Part shown: piece by piece, positions 8,525 to 17,320 of the stretch
Layout: each line of letters begins with the position of its first letter
Position numbering within the stretch: the stretch's first letter is position 1
NCBI RefSeq assembly: GCF_002197845.1
Contig: NZ_NIDE01000005.1
Location: forward strand, 248,001 to 312,000
Origin: Fimbriiglobus ruber
Lineage (GTDB): Bacteria; Planctomycetota; Planctomycetia; Gemmatales; Gemmataceae
Direction of reading: 5' to 3'
Length of the DNA: 64,000 bases
Program-made: the position numbers and the translations under genes
Notes under the pieces: model-generated
The model's input: only the letters and a program-made list of their open reading frames with translations
Databases searched by the model: none
Told to the model about the DNA's origin: nothing

Positions 8525-9475
8525 GAGCCTGTCCGGGAAGACTATTTTGATGCAACTCTATATTTAAACGGGGGATAACGCTCTTGTGGATCCATGCGAT
8601 TGAGGATCAGCTGGATTGACCGCACACGAATCATGGATTCGCTGGAACTATTCAGTCGCTCATAATTACGACTTAACCGCCGGGCCCGCCCGAGCCACCC
8701 GAACGTCCGCTCGACGACCCACCGCTTGGGTAACAGGGTGAACCCCTTGACCCCGTCCGGTCGGCGGACGATGACGAGTTCCCATCCGAGTTCCGTGTGG
8801 CCGTCTTTCCACCCGTTCAGGGCATGGTTGTGGTACTTCCCGTCGGCCCACACGACCTTCAATCGCGGGTACGCGTCACGGTCCAACCCTTCGAGTACGG
8901 TCGGGGCCGCGGCCGCGTCGTCGACGTGCCCGGCGGTCACCGCCACGACCATCAGCAGGCCCAGCGTATCGACCACGATCGACCGCTTCCGGCCCTGGAT
9001 TTTCTTGCCCGCATCGTACCCGTTCCCGCCCGCGTGTTCGGTCCCTTTGACCGACTGGCTGTCGATGCTCGCGGCACTCGGGGTCCGCTCGTGACTCGGG
9101 GCGTGGACTTCCCGATACCCCTCCCGGAGGACATCCAGGAGTTCTTGCCAGGTGCCATCGTCCCGCCACTGGGCGAAGTATTCGTACACCGTACTCTTGG
9201 CCGGGAAGTCGTGCGGGAGCATCGACCACTGACACCCCGACCGGTTCACGTACACGATCGCGTTCAGCACCTCCCGGAGGTCCACCGACCGGGGGCGTCC
9301 TCCGGGTCGGGCGGCCGGCAGGACGACCTGGATGATCTCCCATTGGAGGTCGGTCAAATCGGTCGGATACGGTTTGCGAACGGTCGCATCCATGACTTCG
9401 CTCCTCGAGTACGAAGGAGCGACTAACTTACAAGAGACGCACAACTTACAGCAAGGTCACTTTTCGGACAGCCTC
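8525..9475 (-). mobile_element. IS5 family element, copy 1 (951 bp)
   Basis: The ends GAGCCTGTCC (8525) and GGACAGCCTC (9475) form imperfect terminal inverted repeats. TAA is duplicated on both sides (8522-8524 and 9476-9478), which fits the 3 bp TNA target duplication of the IS1031 group of IS5. The element carries one transposase gene on the minus strand. Three further copies lie at 9479, 21321 and 23148. Confidence 0.9.
8542..9393 (-). CDS. IS5 family transposase (copy 1)
   Basis: This 283-residue DDE transposase starts at the ATG of MDATVRKPY; the open frame extends 17 codons further upstream, but a GGAG ribosome site sits just before this ATG. An N-terminal DUF4096-type region (LTDLQWEIIQVVLP, GCQWSMLPHDFP) is followed by the catalytic core: SIVVDTLGLLM (first Asp), VVWADGKYHNH (second Asp) and ERTFGWLGRARRL with the Glu before it. 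The frame is intact, and with copy 4 it is one of two that look functional. Confidence 0.93.
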   Translation of the reverse strand: MDATVRKPYPTDLTDLQWEIIQVVLPAARPGGRPRSVDLREVLNAIVYVNRSGCQWSMLPHDFPAKSTVYEYFAQWRDDGTWQELLDVLREGYREVHAPSHERTPSAASIDSQSVKGTEHAGGNGYDAGKKIQGRKRSIVVDTLGLLMVVAVTAGHVDDAAAAPTVLEGLDRDAYPRLKVVWADGKYHNHALNGWKDGHTELGWELVIVRRPDGVKGFTLLPKRWVVERTFGWLGRARRLSRNYERLNSSSESMIRVRSIQLILNRMDPQERYPPFKYRVASK

Positions 9476-9478
9476 TAA

Positions 9479-10429
9479 GAGCCTGTCCAGGAAGTACTAT
9501 TTTGATGCAACTCTGTATTTGAATGGGGGATAACGCTCTTGCGGATCCATGCGATTGAAGATCAGTTGGATCGACCGCACACGGATCATGGATTCGCTGG
9601 AACTATTCAGTCGCTCGTAATTGCGACTCAACCGCCGGGCCCGCCCGAGCCACCCGAACGTCCGCTCCACGACCCACCGCTTGGGTAACAGGGTGAACCC
9701 CTTCGCCCCGTCCGGCCGGCGGACGATGACGAGTTCCCACCCGAGTTCCGGGTGGCCGTCCTTCCACCCGTTCAGGGCATGGTTGTGGTACTTCCCGTCG
9801 GCCCACACGACCTTCCGCCGGGGATACGCCTCACGGTCCAAGGATTCGAGTACGGTGGGGGCCGCGGCCGCGTCGTCGACGTGGCCCGCAGTCACCGCCA
9901 CGGCCATCAACAGACCGAGCGTATCGACCACGATCGACCGCTTCCGGCCCTGGATTTTCTTGCCCGCATCGTACCCGTTCCCGCCCGCGTGTTCGGTCCC
10001 CTTGACCGACTGGCTGTCGATGCTCGCGGCGCTCGGGGTCCGCTCGTGACTGGGAGCATGGACCTCCCGATACCCCTCCCGGAGGACGTCCAGAAGTTCT
10101 TGCCAGGTGCCGTCGTCCCGCCACTGGGCGAAGTACTCGTACACCGTACTCTTGGCCGGGAAGTCGTGCGGGAGCATCGACCACTGGCACCCCGATCGGT
10201 TCACGTACAGGATCGCGTTCATCACCTCCCGGAGGTCCACCGACCGGGGCCGCCCCCCGGCCGGGCGGCGGGCAAGACGACTTGAATGATCTCCCATTGG
10301 AGGTCGGTCAAATCCGTCGGGTACGGTTTGCGAACGGTCGCGTCCATGACCTCGCTCCTGGAGTACGAAGGAGCAACTAACTTAAAATAGCCGCACTACT
10401 TACGGCAAGGTCACTTTTCGGACAGCCTC
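9479..10429 (-). mobile_element. IS5 family element, copy 2 (951 bp)
   Basis: This element directly abuts copy 1 and shares its TAA (9476-9478); a further TAA follows at 10430-10432. The order is TAA-IS-TAA-IS-TAA. The copy is visibly diverged from copy 1 (many third-position changes), so it is not a recent tandem duplication but a separate insertion at the duplicated TAA. Confidence 0.9.
9497..10347 (-). pseudogene. IS5 transposase, copy 2, frameshifted
   Basis: The reading frame matches copy 1 from the RPRSVDLREV segment to the C-terminus VASK. The first 40 or so codons (from the ATG at 10347) are in another frame, because one base is missing in the C/G-rich stretch near 10248-10265. The catalytic segments are intact. 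It is either a decayed copy or a consensus error in a homopolymer. Confidence 0.8.
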
Positions 10430-10484
10430 TAAACCTTAACCAAGCGTCGCCATTGGCAAATTGACGTTGGAGAAAAACGAAAAG

Positions 10485-10553
10485 CTTGAAATCCTTCGTG
10501 TTTTCCGGTGGTTGCAGAGTCCACAACCACCGGAAAACACGAAGGATTTCAAG
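10485..10553 (+). promoter_or_regulatory. Hairpin that buries the transposase ribosome site
   Basis: A perfect 29 bp inverted repeat (10485-10513 with 10525-10553, 11-base loop) lies at the start of the IS1380 transposase gene. The right arm contains the Shine-Dalgarno AAGGA (10542-10546) and the first base of the GTG start at 10553. An mRNA entering from outside the element would fold and hide the ribosome site, a device known from IS10 and IS50 for blocking read-through expression. Copies B and C keep the arms with a changed loop. Confidence 0.7.
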
Positions 10554-12082
10554 TGAAACCTATCTTCCGCCGCTGGTTCCAAAAAGGCAAGGCCCGCATC
10601 GCTCGCCGACTCGATCAAACGCGCAATCCGCTCAGCCCCGAGCCCGTGCTCAAAGCCCGCAACATCCACTATGAGGTCTCCGACAAAGCCCAGGCCATCC
10701 ACTGCGGTGGCATCGGCCTCATCCACGCGCTGGGTCAACGATTCGGGCTCGCCAAGACCATCGACCAAAAACTTCATCTGCTCAAATTCCACGTCCCGTA
10801 TCACGAATCCGATCACGTCCTCACCCTCGCCTACAACCCGCTCTGCGGCGGCACCTGCCTTCAAGACCTCGAACTCCTCCGCAACGACGAGACCTTCCTC
10901 AACGCCCTGGACGCGCGACGCATCCCCGACCCCACCACCGCCGGCGACTTCTGCCGCCGCTTCTTGGCGTCCGACGTCGAAGCGCTGATCGACGCGATCA
11001 ACGAGGTTCGCCGGCGCGTCTGGGCCGAGCAACCCGAGTCGTTCTTCGACTGCGCGACGATCGATCTGGATGGCACCCTCGTCGGGACCACCGGTCCGTG
11101 CAAGGAGGGAATGGACATCGCCTACGACGGCACCTGGGGTTATCACCCGTTGGTCGTTTCGCTGGCCGAGACCGGGGAGGTCCTCAGCATCGTGAATCGT
11201 CCGGGGAATCGCCCGTCGCACGAGGGCGCGGCCCGGGAAGTCAACCGCTCGCTGGTGTTGTGCCTCGAGGCCGGTTTTCGCACGGTCCTCTTGCGGGGCG
11301 ACACCGATTTCTCGCAGACCCAGTATCTGGATGGCTGGAACGCCATCCACAAGACGCGGTTCCTTTTCGGCTACGATGCCGTGCCCACTCTGGTGCGGAA
11401 AGCCGAGGAACTCCCGGACCACGCGTGGCGGCGGCTGACCCGCCCCGCCCGTTACCACGTGAACACGCAACCGCGGCGGACGCCGGAAAACGTCAAGGCC
11501 AGGATCGTGACGGAGCGGGAGTACGAGACGCTCCGTTTGGACTCGGAGGACATCGCCGAGTTCGAGTATCGGCCCACCGCCTGCCGCCAGAAGTACCGGA
11601 TGGTGGTGATCCGCAAGAACATCACCAAGGCGAAAGGCGAGGCGGCACTGTTCGATGACGTGCGTTACTTCTTTTACATCACGAACGAGCGGGAGTGGTC
11701 GGCGGACGCGATTGTGTTCTCGGCCAATGACCGGTGCCACCAGGAGAACCTGCACGCCCAGTTGAAGAGCGGCGTGCGGGCGTTGCGGGCGCCGGTGGAC
11801 ACGCTGGAAAGCAACTGGGCGTACATGGTGATGACGGCACTGGGCTGGAACGTGAAGGCGTGGTGGGCGTTGTCGTTGCCGGAACCGCCGGGCCGCTGGC
11901 GAGACAAGTATCGTCAGGAGAAGCGGTGGGTGTTGGGTTTGGAGTTCCGGAGTTTCGTCCACGCATTCGTCGGGCTGCCGTGCCAGGTTCTCCGGACGGG
12001 CCGCAAGCTAGTTTATCGTCTGTTGAGTTGGAACCCTCATTTACGGGTCTTCTTCCGACTGGTCGAGACGTTGAACTGCTGA
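10553..12082 (+). CDS. IS1380 family transposase (copy A, intact)
   Basis: This is a 509-residue DDE transposase starting at GTG 10553 (VKPIFRRWFQKGK), with AAGGA six bases upstream. The frame is open further 5' to 10508 but that part lies in the hairpin. Recognisable segments are IDLDGTLVGTTGPC (first catalytic Asp region), VLLRGDTDFSQTQYLDGW (second), and FSANDRCHQENLHAQLKSG with the Glu. The motif RGDTDFS is characteristic of IS1380. The C-terminus ends VETLNC. Confidence 0.93.
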   Translation: MKPIFRRWFQKGKARIARRLDQTRNPLSPEPVLKARNIHYEVSDKAQAIHCGGIGLIHALGQRFGLAKTIDQKLHLLKFHVPYHESDHVLTLAYNPLCGGTCLQDLELLRNDETFLNALDARRIPDPTTAGDFCRRFLASDVEALIDAINEVRRRVWAEQPESFFDCATIDLDGTLVGTTGPCKEGMDIAYDGTWGYHPLVVSLAETGEVLSIVNRPGNRPSHEGAAREVNRSLVLCLEAGFRTVLLRGDTDFSQTQYLDGWNAIHKTRFLFGYDAVPTLVRKAEELPDHAWRRLTRPARYHVNTQPRRTPENVKARIVTEREYETLRLDSEDIAEFEYRPTACRQKYRMVVIRKNITKAKGEAALFDDVRYFFYITNEREWSADAIVFSANDRCHQENLHAQLKSGVRALRAPVDTLESNWAYMVMTALGWNVKAWWALSLPEPPGRWRDKYRQEKRWVLGLEFRSFVHAFVGLPCQVLRTGRKLVYRLLSWNPHLRVFFRLVETLNC

Positions 12083-12297
12083 GGCCTGGCAACCCGAAGT
12101 CGGGATCTGGATGTCCCGATCCGCAACGGCGCCGAAAGCGATCGCGCGAAACGGAGGCTGAATACTCGGGTTGTTGAAGGAGATATAACAATGAAGAAGC
12201 CCACTCTCATGAGTGGGGCCAGAGATGATATGCAATTTACCAGAGCGACATTGCCTACATCGTGATCGCAATCGCCCTCGCTTGTTTAAGGTCTAAA

Positions 12298-12695
12298 ATA
12301 GGATCGACCAGTAAACTGTCGAGTGTTACGATTGCTTGCCGTCAATGGTATCGGGAACAAACTGAAAATATACATTTGCCTTGTCGCTATCTATGGTGGA
12401 TTGATGCGTGCCTTCTACATAGAATGTTAATACGAAAGTATCTCTGCCAGCGGGTATCGTAGTTGTGCCTAGAGGAGCTGATTTCCTTGCGTCAGTCCAG
12501 AACGAGACTGATGCCCCAGGCGAAAAAAAGCTATACGAGAGGGTTCCAGGTCCACCTGTAACCGTTACAGTGGATTTGATCAGCAGAGGATCGTCAGATG
12601 TGAGACCAGTGACACTGGGATCATAATCACGCTTCGATGGGATATGAGCATATCCAGGAAGGGCAGGCGATCCATTCAAATCGCCAGCATCTAGG
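12298..12695 (-). pseudogene. N-terminal-side fragment of the IS-split secreted gene
   Basis: The minus frame runs from the IS border at 12695 (GLDAGDLNGSPALPGY) to a stop at 12326. It shows beta-rich patterns (LIKSTVTVTGGPGTLSYSFF, DTFVLTFYVEG) and ends FVPDTIDGKQS. One extra base after GACGG would instead lead into the frame QAIVTLDSLLVDPILDSF, which continues exactly across the IS cluster into the fragment at 7862-8521. The 5' end of the gene is lost at the IS1380-type remnant starting at 12696. No family is recognised. Confidence 0.45.
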
Positions 12696-13811
12696 CCTTA
12701 AACAAGCGAGTTTTCTTACACATTTTGAGCATTGATTCAGTCGACGAACTCCCACAGGGCCCGCCGTGGATCGGGGCCTGTTGCATGACACGATGGTTCA
12801 TTCTACCTCCTCCCTTCCACCCCGTGGCTCGTTCGGCGTTTCCGCGGATCGGGACATCCGGATCCCGACATCGATTCGCCCGGTCCTACCGCCGCAACCG
12901 ATCGACCAGCCGGAAGAAGATGGCCAGGTGCGGGTTCCCGCCCAGCAGTCGGAGTACCAACCGCCGGGCGGACTTCACCACTTGGCAGGGCAACGACACG
13001 AACGCATTTACGAACGTCTTGAACTCCCACCGCAGAACCTGCCGTTTCTCGTCCCGGTGCCGGTCCCGCCAGCAGCCCGCCGTGTCCGGCAGCATCAACG
13101 CCCACCACGCCTTCAGAGACCACGCCAGGGTCGTCATCACCATGTACGCCCAGTTGCTCGCCAGCGTGTCCGTCGGGGACGACAGAGCCCGGACCCCGCC
13201 CTTCAACGGGGCGATCAGGTTCTCCTGATGGCACCGGTCGTTGGCCGAGAAGACGATCTCCGCGGGCGTCCACTCCCGCTCGTTGGTGATGTCAAACAAA
13301 TACCTCGTCTCGTCGAACAACGCCCGCTGTCCCTTCGTCCGCGCGATGTTCTTGCGGACGACGATCATCCGGTACTCGCGGTCGGGCGGTACGCGAACTC
13401 GGCCACGTCCTCGGACGGCAACCGTAGGGTCTCGTACTCCCGCTCCCGGACGATTCCGTCGCGGATGTCGGCCGGCTTCTGGCGGGTCGCGGTGGCGACC
13501 GCGTACCGGGCCGGGCGGGTCAACCGGTGCCACGCCGTCGGCGGCCGTTCCTCGGCCACGGCGACCAGATTCGGTTTGGCATCGTACCCGAACACGAACC
13601 GCACGTCGGGCATCGCGTCCCACCCGTCGAGCCGTTCGGTCTGCGAGAAGTCGGTGTCCCCGCGGAACAGCACCTTGCGGAACCCGGCCTCCCGGCACAG
13701 GACGCCCGCCCGGGTGAGTTCGGCGGCCGCGCCCTCGTACGACGGGCGGTTCCCGGGCCGGTTGACGAGGCTCAGCACCTCCCCGGTGTTGGCCCGGGTG
13801 ACGACTGGTGA
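12696..13811 (-). mobile_element. Truncated second IS1380-type element
   Basis: It begins with CCTTAAACAAGCGAG at 12696, the same terminus as the other IS1380 copies, but the body is a different, diverged element. The 5' half of its transposase is missing: homology stops exactly at the IS21 border at 13811, and nothing resembling the missing half lies beyond the IS21. Confidence 0.8.
12886..13811 (-). pseudogene. IS1380 transposase remnant, C-terminal part
   Basis: The frame starts abruptly at TRANTGEVLSLVNRPGNRP (compare LAETGEVLSIVNRPGNRP in copy A) and contains VLFRGDTDFSQTERLDGW. One frameshift near 13380 follows, then VVRKNIARTKG and FSANDRCHQENL to the stop at 12886 (FFRLVDRLRR). About the first 200 codons are gone. 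It cannot encode an active transposase. Confidence 0.85.
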
Positions 13812-13875
13812 TCATCATCGGGAAGGAAAACACGAACAGCACGAAAGGAAAACGCGACGGCCGTGAGGTTGAGGG

Positions 13876-14661
13876 TTATTTCCCCTTCTTCGGGTCCTTG
13901 CCCGCTTTGGCTTTCATCGACTCGCGGAAGCGGTAACTTTCGCCCGACATCTCAAAGATGTCGCATTGGTGGGTCAACCGGTCGAGCAGGGCGGCCGTCA
14001 TCCGCTCGCCCTGGAACACTTGGCCCCACTCGCCGAACGGCAGGTTGCGGGTGACCAACAGGCTCCGTCGCTCGTACCGGTCGGCGAATACCTGGAACAG
14101 CAACTCGGCCCCGGCCCGGCTGAACGACAGGTACCCGCGTTCGTCCACGATCAGCAGGTCGAGGCGGTCGAGGGTGGTCCGCATCCGGTCCAGCCGGTGT
14201 TCCTGCTGGGCCTTCTCCAACTGGGTGACGAGTCCGGCCGCGGTCACGAACCGGACCCGCTGGCCGGCCCGGCCGAGGGCCAGTCCGAGGGCCGTCGCCA
14301 GGTGCGTCTTCCCGGTTCCGCTCCCCCCGATCAGACACAGGTTGGTCTGTTGGTCGACCCCGGCCCCGCGGGCGAGTTCGAGGATCTTGTGCTTGGGGAC
14401 GGACGGGCACGCGGTGAAGTCGAACGTGTCCCGATCCTTGACCACCGGGAACCCGGCCGCCCGGATGCGGGCGGCGACGGCGTTGGCCGCCCGGGCCGTC
14501 ACCTCGACCTCGGTCAGGCGGACCAGGTACGCGTCATACGGCTCGTTGGCGGCCGCCGCCTCACGGGCCAGCTGGTCCCACTCGGCCCGCAGGGCCGGAA
14601 GTTTGAGCGTCTTGAGGTTGGCCGTCACCAGCAGGGCGTTCGCGTCGGTCATCGGTTTCAT
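13876..14661 (-). CDS. istB: IS21 helper ATPase IstB
   Basis: This is a 261-residue AAA+ ATPase. Walker A is GGSGTGKTH (about residue 109), Walker B is LLIVDERGY (near 170), and the sensor-like region LVTRNLPFGEW follows. IstB assembles with IstA on DNA and licenses integration in IS21 elements. Its start overlaps the 3' end of istA by 101 bases; a shorter start at the second Met is possible. The Lys/Gly-rich C-terminus (AKAGKDPKKGK) may bind DNA. Confidence 0.94.
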   Translation of the reverse strand: MKPMTDANALLVTANLKTLKLPALRAEWDQLAREAAAANEPYDAYLVRLTEVEVTARAANAVAARIRAAGFPVVKDRDTFDFTACPSVPKHKILELARGAGVDQQTNLCLIGGSGTGKTHLATALGLALGRAGQRVRFVTAAGLVTQLEKAQQEHRLDRMRTTLDRLDLLIVDERGYLSFSRAGAELLFQVFADRYERRSLLVTRNLPFGEWGQVFQGERMTAALLDRLTHQCDIFEMSGESYRFRESMKAKAGKDPKKGK

Positions 14662-16159
14662 CTCCTCGGGAGGAACGGGTTAACAAGTGGTCGAACCGGG
14701 ACAAGTCGGGAAGGGCGGCGGTGGCGGCCGGCCGGGTCATTGTCTCGGCCGACGTTCCCCGGTCGGCCTCCGCCAGACGCTCGGCGGTCGCGATGATGCG
14801 GGCGGCGTCGGGGGCACCGGCGGCCAACCCGGACGCGACCGCTTGCTCGACCCGGCCCATCGGGTGGCGGGCGAGCAACTGGAGAACGCGAATGTACGGC
14901 TTGGCCCCGGCGGATGGCCCGACCCGCTCCTCCAGAGCGCGCCGGAGGGCCGGAAGGGCGGGCGGCAACTGCCCGTCCCGGTACACGGGGGCGTGGTCGA
15001 GGGCGGCCGGCTTCCGCTCCAGGACGACCAGGAAATGTAACGGATCGAGGATCTTGTCCCCGCGACCGTAGGACCGCGGGTGGGTCGCGATCACCTGCCC
15101 GTCGGCGACGACTGCGACCCGATCCACGTACCCTGTGACGGTGACCGGGCGGAACGCCCACCGGCGGGGGACGCTGTACGCGTTGTGGTCGAACCGCGCC
15201 GTCTGGTACTTGTCGACCATGGCCGGGTGGAACACGCACGGGTCGAACGGGCGGGCCGGGACCGGGGCGGCGGCCGCCCGCTCCCGGTCGAACCGGACCT
15301 GAACGGTCTCGGGGTTCCCGCCACACGTCCGCCCGCGGGCCGCGACACAGCACGGTCGGAGATGCGTGTTCAACGCGGCCAAGTCGACCACCTGGGGAAC
15401 CGGGGTGGCCCACTGCCGCTGCGGGTCGAACACCCGGTTCTCGACCCGCGGCTTCTCCCGGGGGGTAACCGGGAGACAGAACTTCGGGGTGAACGGGTCG
15501 TGGGCCGCGAGGGCCGCGTACCGCGGGTGGACGGTCCGCTCCCGGCCGGCCAGGACGTGGACGGCGACGGTCGTTGGGTTGTCCCACCAGACTTCCGCCG
15601 GGACACACCCGAAGAACCCGAACGCCTCGACCAATCCGTGCAGGATCGCCTCAGTCCGCTCGGTCGGCAGGGCGAGAGCGAACGGGGCGTTCGAGTCACT
15701 CCAGGTGACGATCCGGACCGGAACCGATCGCCGGCCGCCCGGGAAGTCGACCGCGATGTGTCCGCGGTCGGCTTCGGCCCGTGACCCCGGGCGATGGTCG
15801 AGAGGGACGAATGTCTCCCGGCGGTCGAGGCGGCGGCCCTTCAGGTACCGCTGGACCGGGGCGTAGCTGCCGGCGTACCCGTGGTCGGCGACCAACCGGC
15901 GGAAGATCTGCTGGGCGGTGTGCCGCTGCTTCCGCGGGGCCGTCTCATCCGCGGCCAGGATCGCATCTACGATCCCGCGAACCGGATCGAACACCGGGGC
16001 CGCACGGGTGGCCGCCGGGGCCAGTGGGTCCGGGGCCGGACCGGCCAGAACCTTGAGGATGGTCTTCGACGAGTGGTGCAGTTGGGCGGCGATCTGGCCG
16101 ACGGTCAACCCGTCCCGGTGCAATTGCCGAATGCGAGCGTGCTGGTCCACCGTGAGCAT
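14561..16159 (-). CDS. istA: IS21 transposase IstA
   Basis: This is a 532-residue transposase. An N-terminal helix-turn-helix (LTVGQIAAQLHHSSKTIL) is followed by the retroviral-integrase-like core with RGHIAVDFPGG and VPVRIVTWSDSN (first Asp region), FGFFGCVPAEVWWDNPTT (second) and a later Glu region (CLPVTPREKPRVENRVFDPQ). The C-terminal beta-barrel-like region contains YSVPRRWAFRPVTVTGYVD. It is translationally coupled to istB by overlap. The frame is intact, so the element could be active. Confidence 0.93.
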   Translation of the reverse strand: MLTVDQHARIRQLHRDGLTVGQIAAQLHHSSKTILKVLAGPAPDPLAPAATRAAPVFDPVRGIVDAILAADETAPRKQRHTAQQIFRRLVADHGYAGSYAPVQRYLKGRRLDRRETFVPLDHRPGSRAEADRGHIAVDFPGGRRSVPVRIVTWSDSNAPFALALPTERTEAILHGLVEAFGFFGCVPAEVWWDNPTTVAVHVLAGRERTVHPRYAALAAHDPFTPKFCLPVTPREKPRVENRVFDPQRQWATPVPQVVDLAALNTHLRPCCVAARGRTCGGNPETVQVRFDRERAAAAPVPARPFDPCVFHPAMVDKYQTARFDHNAYSVPRRWAFRPVTVTGYVDRVAVVADGQVIATHPRSYGRGDKILDPLHFLVVLERKPAALDHAPVYRDGQLPPALPALRRALEERVGPSAGAKPYIRVLQLLARHPMGRVEQAVASGLAAGAPDAARIIATAERLAEADRGTSAETMTRPAATAALPDLSRFDHLLTRSSRGDETDDRRERPAGDGQPQDAQTSGPAGRVGPAGP

Positions 16160-16252
16160 CCTGTTCCCCTACGAGCGGTGAAAATCCCGATCGTAGGGAG
16201 AGGCCCCGGCGTTTTCCTTTCGTGCTGTTCGTGTTTTCCTTCCCGATGATGA

Positions 16253-16560
16253 CTACCAAGCACCCACGCGGCCGGGGACCGCCGGGTCTTCCGCAGTGGG
16301 GTTCCGGTGTACGCGTTGCACACCCGCCCGCAGTGGCGGCACTGGTAGTCGAGTACGGGCGCCCGGTCCCGGGCGTGGACGCCCAACCCGTCGGCGCGCG
16401 TACATCCGGGACAGTGTAATCCCTCCGGGTGGAGGACCCGGAACAGGAACAGGTAGCACGCAGAAGCGTCCATCAGATCGATAATCGGGAAATCCATCGC
16501 CCGGCCTGGGTTCGGGAACGGAGAGAGAACGGCATGGACAATTGTACCGGCCGTGGTCAA
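16253..16560 (-). pseudogene. IS1595-type transposase N-terminal remnant
   Basis: The minus frame encodes MDFPIIDLMDASACYLFLF followed by a zinc ribbon with CPGC and YQCRHCGRVCNAYTGTPL, the N-terminus of ISXO2/IS1595-like transposases. The likely start is the ATG at 16497. The coding sequence is cut after RRSPAAWV by the IS21 border, and the catalytic domain is absent from the other side of the IS21. Confidence 0.75.
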
Positions 16561-16754
16561 GGGGAAGGTTGCACCTCTCCGGCCTCATGAGCCAAGTCTT
16601 CTGGCTAAAGAGGCGGAAATCCCGGGTGATTCGACAAATCGACTGCTTTCGGAGCCCCTTGCAAATCGCATGATTTAAAAAAAACATGTCGATATCTAAA
16701 ATCCAAAGACATTGCTATTTGTGGCCGCTTCTAATTATGTAAGCACCTAAAAAA

Positions 16755-17309
16755 TTAAACTTCAAAAAAATTGGAAAAACGAATATGCTTACAATACGGC
16801 GCAATGGAAAATTCTATTGCTTTTATTGTAGCGCTATTCTTAAAATTATTTAGCAGCAATTCCGATTGCTCTAGTATTCCATAGCCCCATACCGAAAAAG
16901 AAAACATAGATTTAGTTAAAGCGACGCGGGGCTCATTTTCTGTACATGTGTGGATCATGTGATTGCCAATGCGAATGAGCAGACTTGTTGGGCTGAAAAT
17001 TGCGTCCTCCGACATCGTCGAAAACAACTCGGCGTGAGGCTTAGAAAATTTTAAATCCATTCGATAACTGTTCGATTCGTCAACAGGAAGTGCGTTTGTG
17101 TTAAGTTGAGAAAATGCAATATTTTGTCCAATTTCCTCCGAAATGGGACTAGCGTCATCGTCAATAAAATTTGTGTCTAATATTATATCATGAATTATGT
17201 AATTTATTTCCAATGTAAATACGTTCTGCGCAACAGAAGAAGCAATGTCCCAATAATCCGAGCAATTACACTTGTCTGCATAAAGTGTATAACAGGTTAT
17301 CCGTGACAT
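16755..17309 (-). CDS. Putative immunity protein of orphan module a
   Basis: This 184-residue AT-rich gene starts 11 bases after the stop of the module-a C-terminal domain. The protein is acidic with mixed alpha/beta character (VFTLEINYIIHDIILDTNF, TSLLIRIGNHMIHTC, SATIKAIEFSIAPYCKHIRF) and has no signal peptide. No family is recognised. The immunity role is inferred only from position: each of the four stalk modules in this window is followed on the same strand by one such small unrelated gene. Confidence 0.5.
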   Translation of the reverse strand: MSRITCYTLYADKCNCSDYWDIASSVAQNVFTLEINYIIHDIILDTNFIDDDASPISEEIGQNIAFSQLNTNALPVDESNSYRMDLKFSKPHAELFSTMSEDAIFSPTSLLIRIGNHMIHTCTENEPRVALTKSMFSFSVWGYGILEQSELLLNNFKNSATIKAIEFSIAPYCKHIRFSNFFEV

Positions 17310-17320
17310 TTATTGTCTTA

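Larger units (their letters stand above)
10434..12291 (+). mobile_element. IS1380 family element, copy A (1858 bp)
   Basis: The termini are CCTTAACCAAGCG (10434) and CGCTTGTTTAAGG (12291), an imperfect inverted repeat. A 6 bp duplication TCTAAA lies at 10428-10433 and 12292-12297, so the element inserted at the outer end of IS5 copy 2. It is the only one of the three full-length copies with an intact transposase frame. Confidence 0.9.
13812..16252 (-). mobile_element. IS21 family element (2441 bp)
   Basis: Perfect 44 bp terminal inverted repeats lie at 13812-13855 and 16209-16252 (outer end TCATCATCGGGAAGG). The element carries istA and istB on the minus strand. I see no target duplication, and the two flanks belong to two unrelated broken elements, so it marks a deletion or recombination junction. 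Confidence 0.92.
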
